Source: an uncultured Methanocorpusculum sp.
GTDB lineage: Archaea > Halobacteriota > Methanomicrobia > Methanomicrobiales > Methanocorpusculaceae
Length of the DNA: 64,000 bases
Assembly (NCBI RefSeq): GCF_963667985.1
Contig: NZ_OY764081.1
Location: forward strand, 248,001-312,000
Reading direction: 5' to 3'
The notes below the pieces were generated by a model. The model was not told where the DNA came from. It made no database searches and saw nothing but the letters and a program-made list of their open reading frames with translations. How positions within the stretch are numbered: the first letter of the stretch is position 1; each line of letters opens with the position of its first letter. Position numbers and translations under genes: made by a program. This document shows, in pieces, positions 32,059 to 39,450 of the stretch.

Positions 32059-32323
32059 ATTGTCACTCGGGCATGAAAAACAGGGGGGATCAACGCAGAT
32101 TATTCGTATTAAAGCATATACGGAAAACCAAAAGCGCGTGGCATATAGTATAGTGCGGTTTGGAAGACAGCGAAAAAAACAGGTCTCCTGAGGACGATTA
32201 TGTCGCGCAGAACGTTGACGGATGGCGTGATGACGGATTACGGAGTTGCGGCAGGGCGCGGGAAATAGGATATGCAGTCACGAGAAAAAGAAATGAAAAA
32301 AATATGTGTGGGGTTGGAGGAAC

Positions 32324-32740
32324 TTAGATGGAGCGGAAGAACACAGTGTTGTTCATTCTCTTCGCACCGAAGAATTTGCGGCAGAACTCGGCGGCGACCG
32401 AGGGGGCATACTCTTTGCAGCTGAAGATATCGATATAGGCTGCGTTGGTGTCGTTGGCGAAGTGTGCAGAAAGGAGAGAGGTCTCAATGAGCTGGGTCAT
32501 AGAATACCCGGCGACTCTCTCGTTTGGTCCGAAGTGAATGATCTGCGGTTCGCCGAAGCGTTTCATGTCGATCAGGTCTGCCAGTTCGAGAACGAACTGG
32601 TGGATCTTCTCTGCGTCACGGATAGTTGCCGGGTCGCACTCCTTTAGGTCGATGGAGGTGCAAAGACCCCAGCAATCGTCTTTCTTAAACTCTGCAATGA
32701 CCTCTGCGTCGGTCAGGTGGTTTGCTGTCATCTGTTTCAT
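32324..32740 (-). CDS. AdoMet decarboxylase-like (SpeD family) protein
   Basis: A 138-residue protein of the pyruvoyl-dependent S-adenosylmethionine decarboxylase fold. The processing site reads IETSLLSAHF where characterised enzymes have SESHLTIH. The Ser that would become the pyruvoyl group, the His 5 residues on and the Cys 20 residues on (DIFSC) all keep the spacing of the Thermotoga enzyme (S63, H68, C83). The His directly after the Ser is Leu here. The family is known to include members with other amino-acid decarboxylase activities, so the substrate may not be AdoMet. Its start codon lies inside the RNA structure at 32737-32827. Confidence 0.72.
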   Translation of the reverse strand: MKQMTANHLTDAEVIAEFKKDDCWGLCTSIDLKECDPATIRDAEKIHQFVLELADLIDMKRFGEPQIIHFGPNERVAGYSMTQLIETSLLSAHFANDTNAAYIDIFSCKEYAPSVAAEFCRKFFGAKRMNNTVFFRSI

Positions 32741-32827
32741 AGATAAAGTCCTTCCAGCGTGGCGTGCCTGCCTCCCTATCGGGCTGCATACCGCCTCAGA
32801 CTCCGTCGACTGGGGCTTCATCTATGA
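32737..32827 (-). ncRNA. structured leader hiding the SpeD-like start codon
   Basis: The 5' leader begins with TCATAGATGAAG (32816-32827) and ends with CTTTATCTATGA (32737-32748). These form a 12-bp helix with one G-U pair. The 3' strand contains the AUG of the gene and the purine-rich AAGGA lies just inside it. The enclosed 67 nt are GC-rich, unlike the AT-rich flanks. They can form further stems: CCAG/CTGG, GGCG/CGCC, and CCC-GATA-GGG. This is the architecture of a translational riboswitch or autoregulatory element. I cannot assign it to a named class. Confidence 0.6.
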
Positions 32828-32838
32828 GGTTTAGCCCG

Positions 32839-32848
32839 GTTATATTGG
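32839..32848 (-). promoter_or_regulatory. TATA-like box for the SpeD-like gene
   Basis: CCCAATATAACC on the minus strand is centred about 25 nt before the first base of the leader helix. Transcription starting there would produce the structured leader with almost nothing in front of it. Confidence 0.5.
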
Positions 32849-33295
32849 GTTTTTGAACACGGCTTATTTACTCTTTACAGCACACGTTGGATAATAATAG
32901 GTCAGCACATCAGCATTTAAACTTTTCCCTGAAAAAAGTCCGTGCAAAATTGCCCGATTCGCCATCTGCTGACGTATTTTTCTCATTTTCGACATCTGAA
33001 CCCCATTTTCGCACAAAATCGAATTTCAAACGATTAAACCGGACCAAATCAAAATCGGCACGATTTAACGCAAATAAAAAAATCACGTCATTTCAGCCGG
33101 TGCGCCCATGATTTTGGGGATGCGTGGGAGGGTCTTTTCGAAAGAAACCTGGGTCCAAAAACAGGACCAAATTCTATCAAACCATCGGCGAAATATGTAC
33201 AAGTACATATCTGATGAACATCATTCTCGAACAGAAACCAGCAGTTCAGACCAAAATCGATGCAATATGAAAAACGCTGAAAAGAAAAAAGATAT
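32849..33295. other. AT-rich intergenic region
   Basis: 447 bp between the SpeD-like promoter and the end of aEF1B. Reading frames on the plus strand (for example from 32887) have no ribosome-binding site and unlikely composition. A small hairpin GGTCC...GGACC lies at about 33150-33170. Directly after the aEF1B stop the minus strand has a T-tract at 33279-33290, a likely terminator for that gene. Confidence 0.5.
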
Positions 33296-33556
33296 TTAGA
33301 GTAACCGGTTCAGAGATTCGATCTCTGTGCGGTCGATGCCCGGGATCTGGGAAAACAGTCCTTCAATCTTATCGCCTGCTCCCTCGTCATCTTCAGTGAT
33401 CATGGCGATCTTGATTGCAGAGAGACCAAATCCGATCGGCTCGACTTTCATATCCTCGATACCGGATACTTTTGCTCTGATGTCTGCCTGCAGTTTCTCA
33501 AGGTCAACGTCCGGGGATTCCAGCATGATTTTCAGAATAACAACGACTTCACCCAT
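33296..33556 (-). CDS. translation elongation factor aEF-1 beta
   Basis: Guanine nucleotide exchange factor for aEF-1A. The 86-residue product is the archaeal single-domain form, containing KVEPIGFGLSAIKIAMITED and GIDRTEIESLNRLL at the end. It follows the zinc-ribbon gene by 6 nt, a gene pair common in Euryarchaeota. Confidence 0.96.
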   Translation of the reverse strand: MGEVVVILKIMLESPDVDLEKLQADIRAKVSGIEDMKVEPIGFGLSAIKIAMITEDDEGAGDKIEGLFSQIPGIDRTEIESLNRLL

Positions 33557-33562
33557 GACTAT

Positions 33563-33724
33563 TCAGAGCCCCTGGAATCCGCACTTCGGGCAGGTGTATT
33601 TGACACTCTGTTTTCTGCAGCGTGCGCAGCGGTAAATTATCTCTCCACAGTCCGGGCATTTAAACTCGGTGGCACCGCGCTCTGCGAGCGGGGCATTGCA
33701 TGATGTACATTTTATAGTTGCCAT
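33563..33724 (-). CDS. small zinc-ribbon protein (53 aa)
   Basis: Begins MATIKCTSCNAPLAERGATE and carries four CxxC pairs in 53 residues: CTSC, CPDC, CARC and CPKC, ending GFQGL. This is the archaeal DUF1610-type mini zinc protein often found just before aEF1B. AAGGAG lies 9 nt before the ATG at 33724. It is co-transcribed with aEF1B. A role in translation is suggested by context only. Confidence 0.88.
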   Translation of the reverse strand: MATIKCTSCNAPLAERGATEFKCPDCGEIIYRCARCRKQSVKYTCPKCGFQGL

Positions 33725-33759
33725 ACGATCAAACTCCTTAGTTAATTAGCGTCCGTTTA

Positions 33760-34272
33760 TTATAAACGTGTGGCTTCAAAGTATCGTCTTACACTGCCGA
33801 AAGCCCGCCCGTTGATAATTTCGGCCGTGACTCCGCTTTGTGCAAGAACGCGCTCAAATTCGGGATCGACGAGATCGTCCCCGGATTCCGTCGATTTTAC
33901 GATCAAGAGACAGCATTTGAGAACGCCTGCCGCCCATGCCGCGATCGAGTCGGAGGTGACGTCCCAGGAGTGGGGAAGCGGGTCTTCTTTCCGCAGGATG
34001 TATTTTGGAAGAAGGATGGTCGGTTTATCCGGGATTTTCAGTTCGTGCGTGACCGGATAGCCGTATGTCGAGAGAAACCGGCCGTATTTTTCCATTGCAT
34101 CGATCGCTTTCCAGTGGGCAGCCTCGTCATCGAGGCTTTCAGCCCGGACAAAATCCGCAAAGATCCCGCCGCCCGGAACGATCAATGTCGGTGACGCCGG
34201 GATCTCGGCAAGAATCTCTCCTGCAATATCCATCAGGCTCCCGCCGATTTTTATCACCGTCCCCTCCGTCAT
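33760..34272 (-). CDS. mfnE: amino-acid-kinase-family protein, probable methanofuran kinase
   Basis: A 170-residue member of the amino acid kinase fold with VIKIGGSLMD at the N-terminus, VPGGGIFADFVR and LPHSWDVTSDSIAAWAA. The last motif fits the archaeal MfnE group, which phosphorylates the aminomethylfuran intermediate of methanofuran, the C1 carrier of methanogenesis. It is shorter than many kinases of the fold (usually over 200), and could be another member. A divergent phospholipase-D-like gene lies 37 bp away. Confidence 0.65.
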   Translation of the reverse strand: MTEGTVIKIGGSLMDIAGEILAEIPASPTLIVPGGGIFADFVRAESLDDEAAHWKAIDAMEKYGRFLSTYGYPVTHELKIPDKPTILLPKYILRKEDPLPHSWDVTSDSIAAWAAGVLKCCLLIVKSTESGDDLVDPEFERVLAQSGVTAEIINGRAFGSVRRYFEATRL

Positions 34273-34309
34273 ACACTAAATACTATGACGTAAATAAAGA
34301 AAAACCAGT

Positions 34310-35962
34310 ATGAAAAGGCTGCTCGTTACCTTTTTGCTTCTTTCTCTCTGCGTATCCCCCGTCTCGGCTTTCGTTCTCGCCGAGTTCTGTCCCGACGGAT
34401 ATGCTTCTGGGGACGGAGATGAGTATTTCATTTTGGAAGGAACGGGCAATCTCGCCGGATGGACGGTCTCCGACGGTGAAGGAACGCTCTCTTTTCCCGC
34501 AGGATCTTTTTCCAGCGGAGAAATAATCGTTGCCCGAAGTGCCGAGGCATATAATTCGATCCACGGGACCTTCCCGGATTATGAGATCCTCGAGAGCGGC
34601 ACAACGCCCAATGTGCTCCAAAGCGGCAGATTCCAGATGGCAAACACCGGAGATGACCTCTCCCTTCTCTACAATGGGAAAATCGTTTCGACAGTTTCCT
34701 GGCCGGATGAACTCGCCGCATCGAATGGCCGCGTCCATGTGTGTTTGGACGGGGTCTGGGACGAGCGGATCTATAAAATAGGTCAGAGCAGATTCTCTCC
34801 CGAAACATTCACCGCCGACTCGGTGACCCTGTTCGTCTCGCCCGACGCGTCATATGATATTGTGACGAATGTCATCCGGGAATCGACCGACACCCTGCTG
34901 ATATCGATGTACGAGTTTACCCATCCGGAGATCGCCCGGGAGATCGCTGCCGCCGCAGATCGGGGTGTTTCGGTGACGTTACTTCTTGAAGGCGGTCCGG
35001 TGGGCGGCATGTCAGATGAGCAAAAAGGGGTTATGAACTATCTGACGGAACACGGCGTATCCGTTTCAATGATCGAAAGCGAAGGAAATCTCCCTGCACG
35101 ATACCGGTATCTGCATACAAAATACATGGTGGCCGATACCTACGTTACGGTCGTTCTCTCGGAAAACTTCAAGCCAAGCGGCATCCCCCTCACAGGCACA
35201 AAAGGAAACCGGGGGTGGGGAGCGGTGGTTTATGATACGGAGATCGCCGACTACTTCACGGATGTGTTCACCGCCGATATTTCGGGCTACGACATATATC
35301 CTTACGTCCCCGGAACAGAACCTTTGCCCGATTCATGGTCCGACGAGAAGATATCCCCGTATTTTTCCTCGCTGACTCTTTACAATGTGAACATCACACC
35401 GGTCATCTCGCCGGATACGAGCAGTCTTGTTCTTGACCTTATCAGATCCGCCGAAACTTCGATCGATCTCCAGCAGGCCTATATTTCGCCGTATCCGGAC
35501 GGCGAAAACACCTGGCTTGCCGCGGTTCTCGATGCTGCGGACCGGGGTGTTGACGTTCGGGTAATGCTGGACGGGATGTATTATAATACGGAAGATGAAG
35601 CGGACAATAACGAGCTCGTGGCTACGCTGAACAGATACGGGTCAACCATTTCTGCAAAACTGATACTGCCCGGAGATTATCTGACCAAACTGCACAACAA
35701 AGGTATGATCGTCGACGGCGAGTATGTTCTTATCAGTTCCATAAACTGGAACTATAATTCGCCGAACAATAACCGCGAAGCCGGCCTGATCATCCAAAAC
35801 CCGGAGGCTGCGGAGTATTATACGGCCGTTTTCGCATACGACTGGAACGGGGATTTCGACAAAGATCCCGTCTCGGCCGGCATCGGTTTTGATGTCCGCT
35901 TTATTCTTGCAGGCGGGATCGTGATTCTCCTCGCCGGCATCCTGATTTATCGAAGAAGGTGA
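34310..35962 (+). CDS. secreted membrane-anchored phospholipase D-like protein with lamin-tail domain
   Basis: A 550-residue exported protein with a signal peptide (MKRLLVTFLLLSLCVSPVSA). Residues ~20-130 form a lamin-tail-like beta domain (LAEFCPDGYASGDGDEYFIL). Two PLD modules follow with HKD motifs LHTKYMVADTYV (about 265) and LHNKGMIVDGEYVLISS (about 465). A C-terminal transmembrane helix (FILAGGIVILLAGILIY) is followed by the basic tail RRR. Both HKD motifs keep the His, Lys and Asp. It is likely a cell-surface nuclease or phosphodiesterase; the substrate is unknown. Confidence 0.85.
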   Translation: MKRLLVTFLLLSLCVSPVSAFVLAEFCPDGYASGDGDEYFILEGTGNLAGWTVSDGEGTLSFPAGSFSSGEIIVARSAEAYNSIHGTFPDYEILESGTTPNVLQSGRFQMANTGDDLSLLYNGKIVSTVSWPDELAASNGRVHVCLDGVWDERIYKIGQSRFSPETFTADSVTLFVSPDASYDIVTNVIRESTDTLLISMYEFTHPEIAREIAAAADRGVSVTLLLEGGPVGGMSDEQKGVMNYLTEHGVSVSMIESEGNLPARYRYLHTKYMVADTYVTVVLSENFKPSGIPLTGTKGNRGWGAVVYDTEIADYFTDVFTADISGYDIYPYVPGTEPLPDSWSDEKISPYFSSLTLYNVNITPVISPDTSSLVLDLIRSAETSIDLQQAYISPYPDGENTWLAAVLDAADRGVDVRVMLDGMYYNTEDEADNNELVATLNRYGSTISAKLILPGDYLTKLHNKGMIVDGEYVLISSINWNYNSPNNNREAGLIIQNPEAAEYYTAVFAYDWNGDFDKDPVSAGIGFDVRFILAGGIVILLAGILIYRRR

Positions 35963-35966
35963 TTAA

Positions 35967-35999
35967 GCCTGGCGAAAACCAGGCCAGCAAACTATTTTT
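35967..35999 (+). terminator. hairpin terminator
   Basis: GCCTGG-CGAAAA-CCAGGC is a perfect 6-bp stem 5 nt after the stop codon, followed by a five-T run (35994-35998). It sits between convergent genes. Confidence 0.65.
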
Positions 36000-36014
36000 C
36001 AGGCCTGTGATTTC

Positions 36015-36425
36015 TTATTTGAAACCAGTCGCCTTTCTCACTTCCATCTCCTCCATCTCATCGAGATAAGGGAGGAGGGCTTTGATATATCCACGCTGGC
36101 CGACGGCCGTCTGCATGGTACCGATCTCCAGGATTTCCGCGGCAAGAGGCTGCTCTCTCAGCATTTTTTCGATGTTTGCGCCCGGACCTTCGATCTGCTT
36201 CATATGTTTCTGCATATTTTTCAGCCAGTCTTCGATCTCGAGGACAGGGCGGAAATCCATATCGATCAGACGGTATTTTTCCACATCATCCGCGACATTC
36301 GAGGTCTTTGCGATCTCTGCATCCATATAGAGATAGACGTTGATCCGTTCGCGCTGTCTGATCTCCTTGAGTTTCAGCAGATCGATCTGTTCTCCGGGTG
36401 CGGGTATATCTGTCATACCAGTCAT
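36015..36425 (-). CDS. conserved hypothetical, helical
   Basis: A 136-residue, highly charged, mostly helical protein (LLKLKEIRQRERINVYLYM, EIEDWLKNMQKHMKQIEG). It is soluble, without signal or membrane segment. I do not recognise a family. The ATG nine bases downstream (MTDIPAPGEQ) is an equally good start; neither has a clear ribosome-binding site. It lies 18 nt downstream of the OB-fold gene on the same strand and may share its transcript. Confidence 0.7.
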   Translation of the reverse strand: MTGMTDIPAPGEQIDLLKLKEIRQRERINVYLYMDAEIAKTSNVADDVEKYRLIDMDFRPVLEIEDWLKNMQKHMKQIEGPGANIEKMLREQPLAAEILEIGTMQTAVGQRGYIKALLPYLDEMEEMEVRKATGFK

Positions 36426-36443
36426 GTATGTCGGTTCAAAATA

Positions 36444-36812
36444 TTAAGACCACACCAGGATCGTTATCTCGTTGATACTGTTTACAACGATCTCTTTTGT
36501 TCCGGCATACGTATCGACAAGCCCGACGACCCTGACCCGGTCTCCCGGCAGAATAACGGATTCGCCTCCCCCGTTTGGAACAAAAACATCGACGCCGGAG
36601 ACATTGAGGATCGAATGACCGCCGTTACTCGTGATCTTCGTGTCGAAAACGACTCCTTCCAGATATACAAGCGTCCCGTCGGATAAGTCATCCTGATAGG
36701 AAACCGCCCCGCCGTCTGGAAAGAGAACCATCGTTCCGGCATACAGTGCGGCAAGCAGCAGGATCACACCAACCATGATCACTACCGCGCGGCGTTCGGG
36801 GCGGGTCAGCAT
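36444..36812 (-). CDS. membrane-anchored OB-fold protein
   Basis: A 122-residue protein. Residues 8-32 form a transmembrane helix (AVVIMVGVILLLAALYAGTMVLF). The rest is a single OB-fold-like beta barrel (LVYLEGVVFDTKI, LNVSGVDVFVPNG, ILPGDRVRVVGLVDTY, KEIVVNS), probably facing outside. Similar short OB proteins occur across methanogens and haloarchaea as nucleic-acid-binding-like proteins of unknown role. Confidence 0.75.
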   Translation of the reverse strand: MLTRPERRAVVIMVGVILLLAALYAGTMVLFPDGGAVSYQDDLSDGTLVYLEGVVFDTKITSNGGHSILNVSGVDVFVPNGGGESVILPGDRVRVVGLVDTYAGTKEIVVNSINEITILVWS

Positions 36813-36973
36813 ACTGATTTCTGTGTATGTTACCCGGTACTGATTAATCTTCGTCTCCTGCCTCTATAGGCCTAACAGACTCTTCTGCGGATGTATTTTA
36901 GTTCGATCTCGCCCGAACCAATTTGATTAACGCTGTTAATATGTTCAATCTATCACGAACGAATGTAGGAAAT

Positions 36974-36985
36974 GATTATATACTT
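36974..36985 (+). promoter_or_regulatory. TATA box of the HTH gene
   Basis: The ATTATATACTTT element is centred about 25 nt before the ATG at 37004, which predicts a leaderless transcript starting at that codon. Confidence 0.5.
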
Positions 36986-37003
36986 TCAAGTAGATTATCA
37001 TGT

Positions 37004-37243
37004 ATGCAGAGAACAAACATGCCCAAGTCGTGTCTCACGATCTTCCAGTTGCTGGAACGCACAGGTTCTCAGACGCACAAAGATGTTGTCTTAAGCACAG
37101 GACTTGCGCCACGCACGGTCCGCTATGCGCTCAGACGTCTGAAGGAAAATGGCCTCATCATTGAGAAGTTCAACTTCCGTGACGCACGCCAGGCAATTTA
37201 CATGCCGAAGATGACCACAGCACCGACCCATGCATCGGCCTGA
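37004..37243 (+). CDS. winged-helix transcriptional regulator
   Basis: About 79 residues forming one winged helix-turn-helix domain of the MarR/ArsR type (TIFQLLERTGSQTHKDVVLSTG, then LAPRTVRYALRRLKENGLII and wing FNFRDARQAIYM). The start at 37004 (MQRTNMPKS) is chosen because it coincides with the predicted transcription start. A start at 37019 (MPKS) is also possible. Such minimal wHTH proteins are common regulators in methanogens. It stands alone just before the accessory region. Confidence 0.8.
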   Translation: MQRTNMPKSCLTIFQLLERTGSQTHKDVVLSTGLAPRTVRYALRRLKENGLIIEKFNFRDARQAIYMPKMTTAPTHASA

Positions 37244-37350
37244 AGTCTCAAGTACCTCCTCAAGAATACACCTCACAAACTCACCTTTTTCTTTTTCAAG
37301 TCGTTTTAATGATTCATGAAGTTGTGTACATCCTGATTTTGGTTTTTCTT

Positions 37351-37442
37351 TGGGGTGCGGGAAGTGACTGCGGGTTGCCCCGCAGGGGCGACCTCAGCCG
37401 AGCAAATCTTTGATTTGCGAGTCGGCCCGCGGCGGGAAATCC
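37351..37442 (+). repeat. island-boundary repeat, copy C
   Basis: Begins TGGGGTGCGGG and ends CGGCCCGCGG-YGGG-AAATC, as do copies A (41321-41372) and B (50658-50708, inverted). It differs by about 40 bp of extra sequence in the middle, which includes the GCAAATC palindrome. It lies at the left edge of the virus-like gene block. The rest of 37244-37602 has no gene. Confidence 0.5.
37402..37418. repeat. palindromic repeat, copy 1
   Basis: GCAAATC-TTT-GATTTGC is a perfect 7-bp stem with a 3-nt loop. It recurs at 38258, 38315 and 41443. Confidence 0.6.
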
Positions 37443-37602
37443 TCTGATTTTGGAGGCAGTGATAATTATGCTCCCTTTTTTGTGGGTGTTACCTGATTTC
37501 TTGTATGGAATACGTGCAGGAAAAAAGAAAAATATTTCTCAGGGATGGAGGGGAAAATCTCCCGCCCTAAGACGTAAATTACATAATATCCACAAGGGAG
37601 GC

Positions 37603-37707
37603 TCACCTCTGTCCTGCAAGGAAGCTCTCGACGAGTTTCCCAAAAAGCATAATGAGAAACCCGAGGTAGAGCAGGATGAGCTTCCTAAGCCGGCGGGAGA
37701 TCTGCAT
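37603..37707 (-). CDS. 34-residue basic membrane peptide
   Basis: From the ATG at 37707 with a strong GGGAGG 5 nt upstream. The peptide is MQISRRLRKL, then a hydrophobic core (ILLYLGFLIMLFGKLV), then ESFLAGQR. It is 12 nt after the stop of the 163-residue gene, so in the same transcript. The small size and single amphipathic or transmembrane helix recall phage holin-like or structural peptides, but I cannot assign a family. Confidence 0.55.
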   Translation of the reverse strand: MQISRRLRKLILLYLGFLIMLFGKLVESFLAGQR

Positions 37708-37719
37708 CTCCGCCTCCCG

Positions 37720-38211
37720 TTAGTTCAGGGCCGGCTTGGTGTCTGCCCAGGCATCGACCGCTGCAAGGGTGGCGTCGTCGGCATAGCCGGAGACGGTCAT
37801 CGAATCGCGGTTCAGGCTGATCTGGAAAGTATCGGTCCCAAGCTTTGCGGAAATGCGGACGTTCCAGGTCGCTTCGGTACCGATCTCGGAGGTCTCTGCC
37901 GTACTGCTGTTCCCGAATGCGGTCTTGAGATCCGCACTGCCGGTAAGGGCGGTGATTGCCGCGGCATACTCAGCACGGGTATATGCCGTGACCTGAACCT
38001 TGACGTTCATCTCGGAAGTGTTCGGGTCGAAGTAGCCGACATAGGTCTTGTAGGTCTGCTTCCCGAGTTCGACTTCGGCAAGGCCGAGGGGGTTATCCAC
38101 GCCGGTAATTTCTGCGATTATCGCATCATACGCGGCGGCGTTCGTAAACTCTGCGGTGAAGATCCGCTTTGCGGACTTCGAGATTGCTGTCTGAATGAAA
38201 TCTGCTGTCAT
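37720..38211 (-). CDS. hypothetical protein of the virus-like element
   Basis: A 163-residue Ala/Thr-rich protein with alternating helical segments (AAAYDAIIAEITG, RAEYAAAITALTG) and beta-rich stretches (KTYVGYFDPNTSEMNVKVQVTAY split over about residues 55-78). No signal peptide. I do not recognise it; a virion structural role would suit its composition and company. Just before the ATG the mRNA carries GGATCACCTCC (38215-38225), identical to the 16S 3' end instead of a ribosome-binding site. It may be translated without Shine-Dalgarno pairing. Confidence 0.55.
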   Translation of the reverse strand: MTADFIQTAISKSAKRIFTAEFTNAAAYDAIIAEITGVDNPLGLAEVELGKQTYKTYVGYFDPNTSEMNVKVQVTAYTRAEYAAAITALTGSADLKTAFGNSSTAETSEIGTEATWNVRISAKLGTDTFQISLNRDSMTVSGYADDATLAAVDAWADTKPALN

Positions 38212-38257
38212 GGTGGAGGTGATCCATCAAGGTCGCTGAAGGCGGCCGAGATGATGA

Positions 38258-38331
38258 GCAAATCTTTGATATGCGACCTGTAGTGGTGGTAGTTATACTA
38301 CTGCCAAGTACAGAGCAAATCTATGATTTGC
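38258..38331. repeat. palindromic repeat, copies 2 and 3
   Basis: GCAAATCTTTGATATGC (38258-38274) and GCAAATCTATGATTTGC (38315-38331) are one-base variants of the 37402 palindrome. They lie in the promoter region of the 163-residue gene. 38332-38506 shows no gene. Confidence 0.55.
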
Positions 38332-38506
38332 CGGACACATGCAAAACACACGTGATTTTTTCTTTCCTATTGGGAGGAGATCGTTGATCGGAATTCACGT
38401 GCCGTTTCACACATGCTAAATCAATATTGGACGGAAAAGAATAAAAAATAGAGGAAATTTGCTCTCTTTCAGACAAAAACGAGAGATTATCTCACAACTC
38501 TGATGG

Positions 38507-38705
38507 TTAGAGAATCTTATCCGCCATACACCCGGACGGATACTCGATCCCGTGACGATGAAGGGCCGTCTCCACAGAATGCCGGCTGCACCCGATCTGC
38601 AGAGCCACGGCAGAGACCCTCTTATGCTCTGCAAGCAGAGACTTCAGCTTCTCCTTATCCAGAAGCTCCGGATAACTGTACCATTACCTCATCGGTCAGC
38701 TCCAT
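38507..38705 (-). pseudogene. frameshifted HTH gene
   Basis: An ATG at 38705 with GTGAT upstream begins MELTDE. A one-base shift near 38685 then leads into a well-formed frame, SYPELLDKEKLKSLLAEHKR followed by VSAVALQIGCSRHSVETALH and RHGIEYPSG. This reads as a DNA-binding helix-turn-helix, as in phage small terminase-like or transposase-like proteins. The total of 199 nt is not a multiple of three. It starts 6 nt after the upstream stop, so it belonged to the same operon. An alternative is initiation at a rare codon in the second frame. Confidence 0.5.
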
Positions 38706-38711
38706 TCGCCA

Positions 38712-39104
38712 TCACGAACTCACCTCATACACAACATATCCTTTCGGACTCTTCGTCATCTTTAGATACGTCGAAAGCTCCGGATCCGGAAGCCTCGCCA
38801 CCAGATCATCCACATTCACCGCATCGTAATTTTTGATCCGGTCGCCGATCAACTTCTTCGCTTCGGCATAGATGAACCGGTTCGACAGAAGCTTTGCCGC
38901 GTCCGAAGTCGTGATATGTACCACCTCTTCGAACAGATCCGGGAGATCCTTTCGCAGCAGAGGAACATTCACCTCCTTTTTCACATTCTCCTCCAGCACC
39001 AGAACAAAATCCTCAGAAAGAAGGCCGCCGGCCTTGATCTCATCAACGGTCTCGTTAAACCGGCGCTTGTAGGCCTTCGCCAGATCGGTTAAGGAGCCGG
39101 CCAT
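38712..39104 (-). CDS. hypothetical protein of the virus-like element
   Basis: A 130-residue charged, mainly helical protein (LTDLAKAYKRRFNETVDEIK, DAAKLLSNRFIYAEAKKLIG). No signal or membrane segment and no family I can name. It lies 6 nt downstream of the 30-residue micro-ORF in the same tightly packed minus-strand operon. Confidence 0.6.
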   Translation of the reverse strand: MAGSLTDLAKAYKRRFNETVDEIKAGGLLSEDFVLVLEENVKKEVNVPLLRKDLPDLFEEVVHITTSDAAKLLSNRFIYAEAKKLIGDRIKNYDAVNVDDLVARLPDPELSTYLKMTKSPKGYVVYEVSS

Positions 39105-39110
39105 CTGCTG

Positions 39111-39203
39111 TCAGTAGAATGCATCTTCGTATTCGTTCTCCACAGGTATCGGAAACGCCGTCTCCAGAGTTTCCCGGATCTCGTCAGCATTAAAGATAGT
39201 CAT
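39111..39203 (-). CDS. 30-residue acidic micro-protein
   Basis: Begins MTIFNADEIRETLETAFPIP and ends VENEYEDAFY. A strong GGAGG lies 6 nt before the ATG at 39203. It overlaps the end of the zinc-ribbon gene by 14 nt. The Shine-Dalgarno and overlap pattern argue that it is translated. Its acidic character could suit an inhibitor or adaptor, but nothing more can be said. Confidence 0.5.
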   Translation of the reverse strand: MTIFNADEIRETLETAFPIPVENEYEDAFY

Positions 39204-39450
39204 AGGTATCCTCCTGCTGTTCATTGATTCTCTCTTGAATCGTCCTTCGCATATCCAGATGGGCGAAGAACTGGATGTCGTCATCCGGAGAATCGATCCG
39301 CATCGTCGGCGAACCGCAAACAGGGCAGTTTTGAACCGCCTGTTTCAGATCGCGTTTGTCCTCGACCCAGACCTTTTCCGTGACCGAGTTCAGGCAGACC
39401 GGGCAGGAGAACTTGATCCTTCGCAGGTATTCCGTTCCCGGTTCGCTCAC
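39190..39450 (-). CDS. zinc-ribbon protein of the virus-like element
   Basis: An 86-residue protein with a CPVC...CPVC zinc ribbon (about residues 16-19 and 42-45) followed by an acidic and helical tail (FFAHLDMRRTIQERINEQQED). It overlaps the HNH gene by 4 nt. Such proteins often bind DNA or act with nucleases in viral and plasmid modules; no specific function is seen. Confidence 0.65.
   Translation of the reverse strand: MSEPGTEYLRRIKFSCPVCLNSVTEKVWVEDKRDLKQAVQNCPVCGSPTMRIDSPDDDIQFFAHLDMRRTIQERINEQQEDTYDYL

Noticed and set aside
32750..32821. Extending the SpeD-like gene to a start at 32821
   Set aside because: The added residues resemble no family member and the region is better explained as a structured leader behind a TATA box.
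36904..37000. Coding sequence upstream of the HTH gene (start at 36923)
   Set aside because: The frame would run across the TATA box, and the residues before 37004 show no protein character.
37450..38283. 277-codon plus-strand frame opposite the 163- and 34-residue genes
   Set aside because: Gly/Cys/Leu-rich shadow composition. The minus strand has better protein-like patterns and a strong ribosome-binding site for the 34-residue gene.
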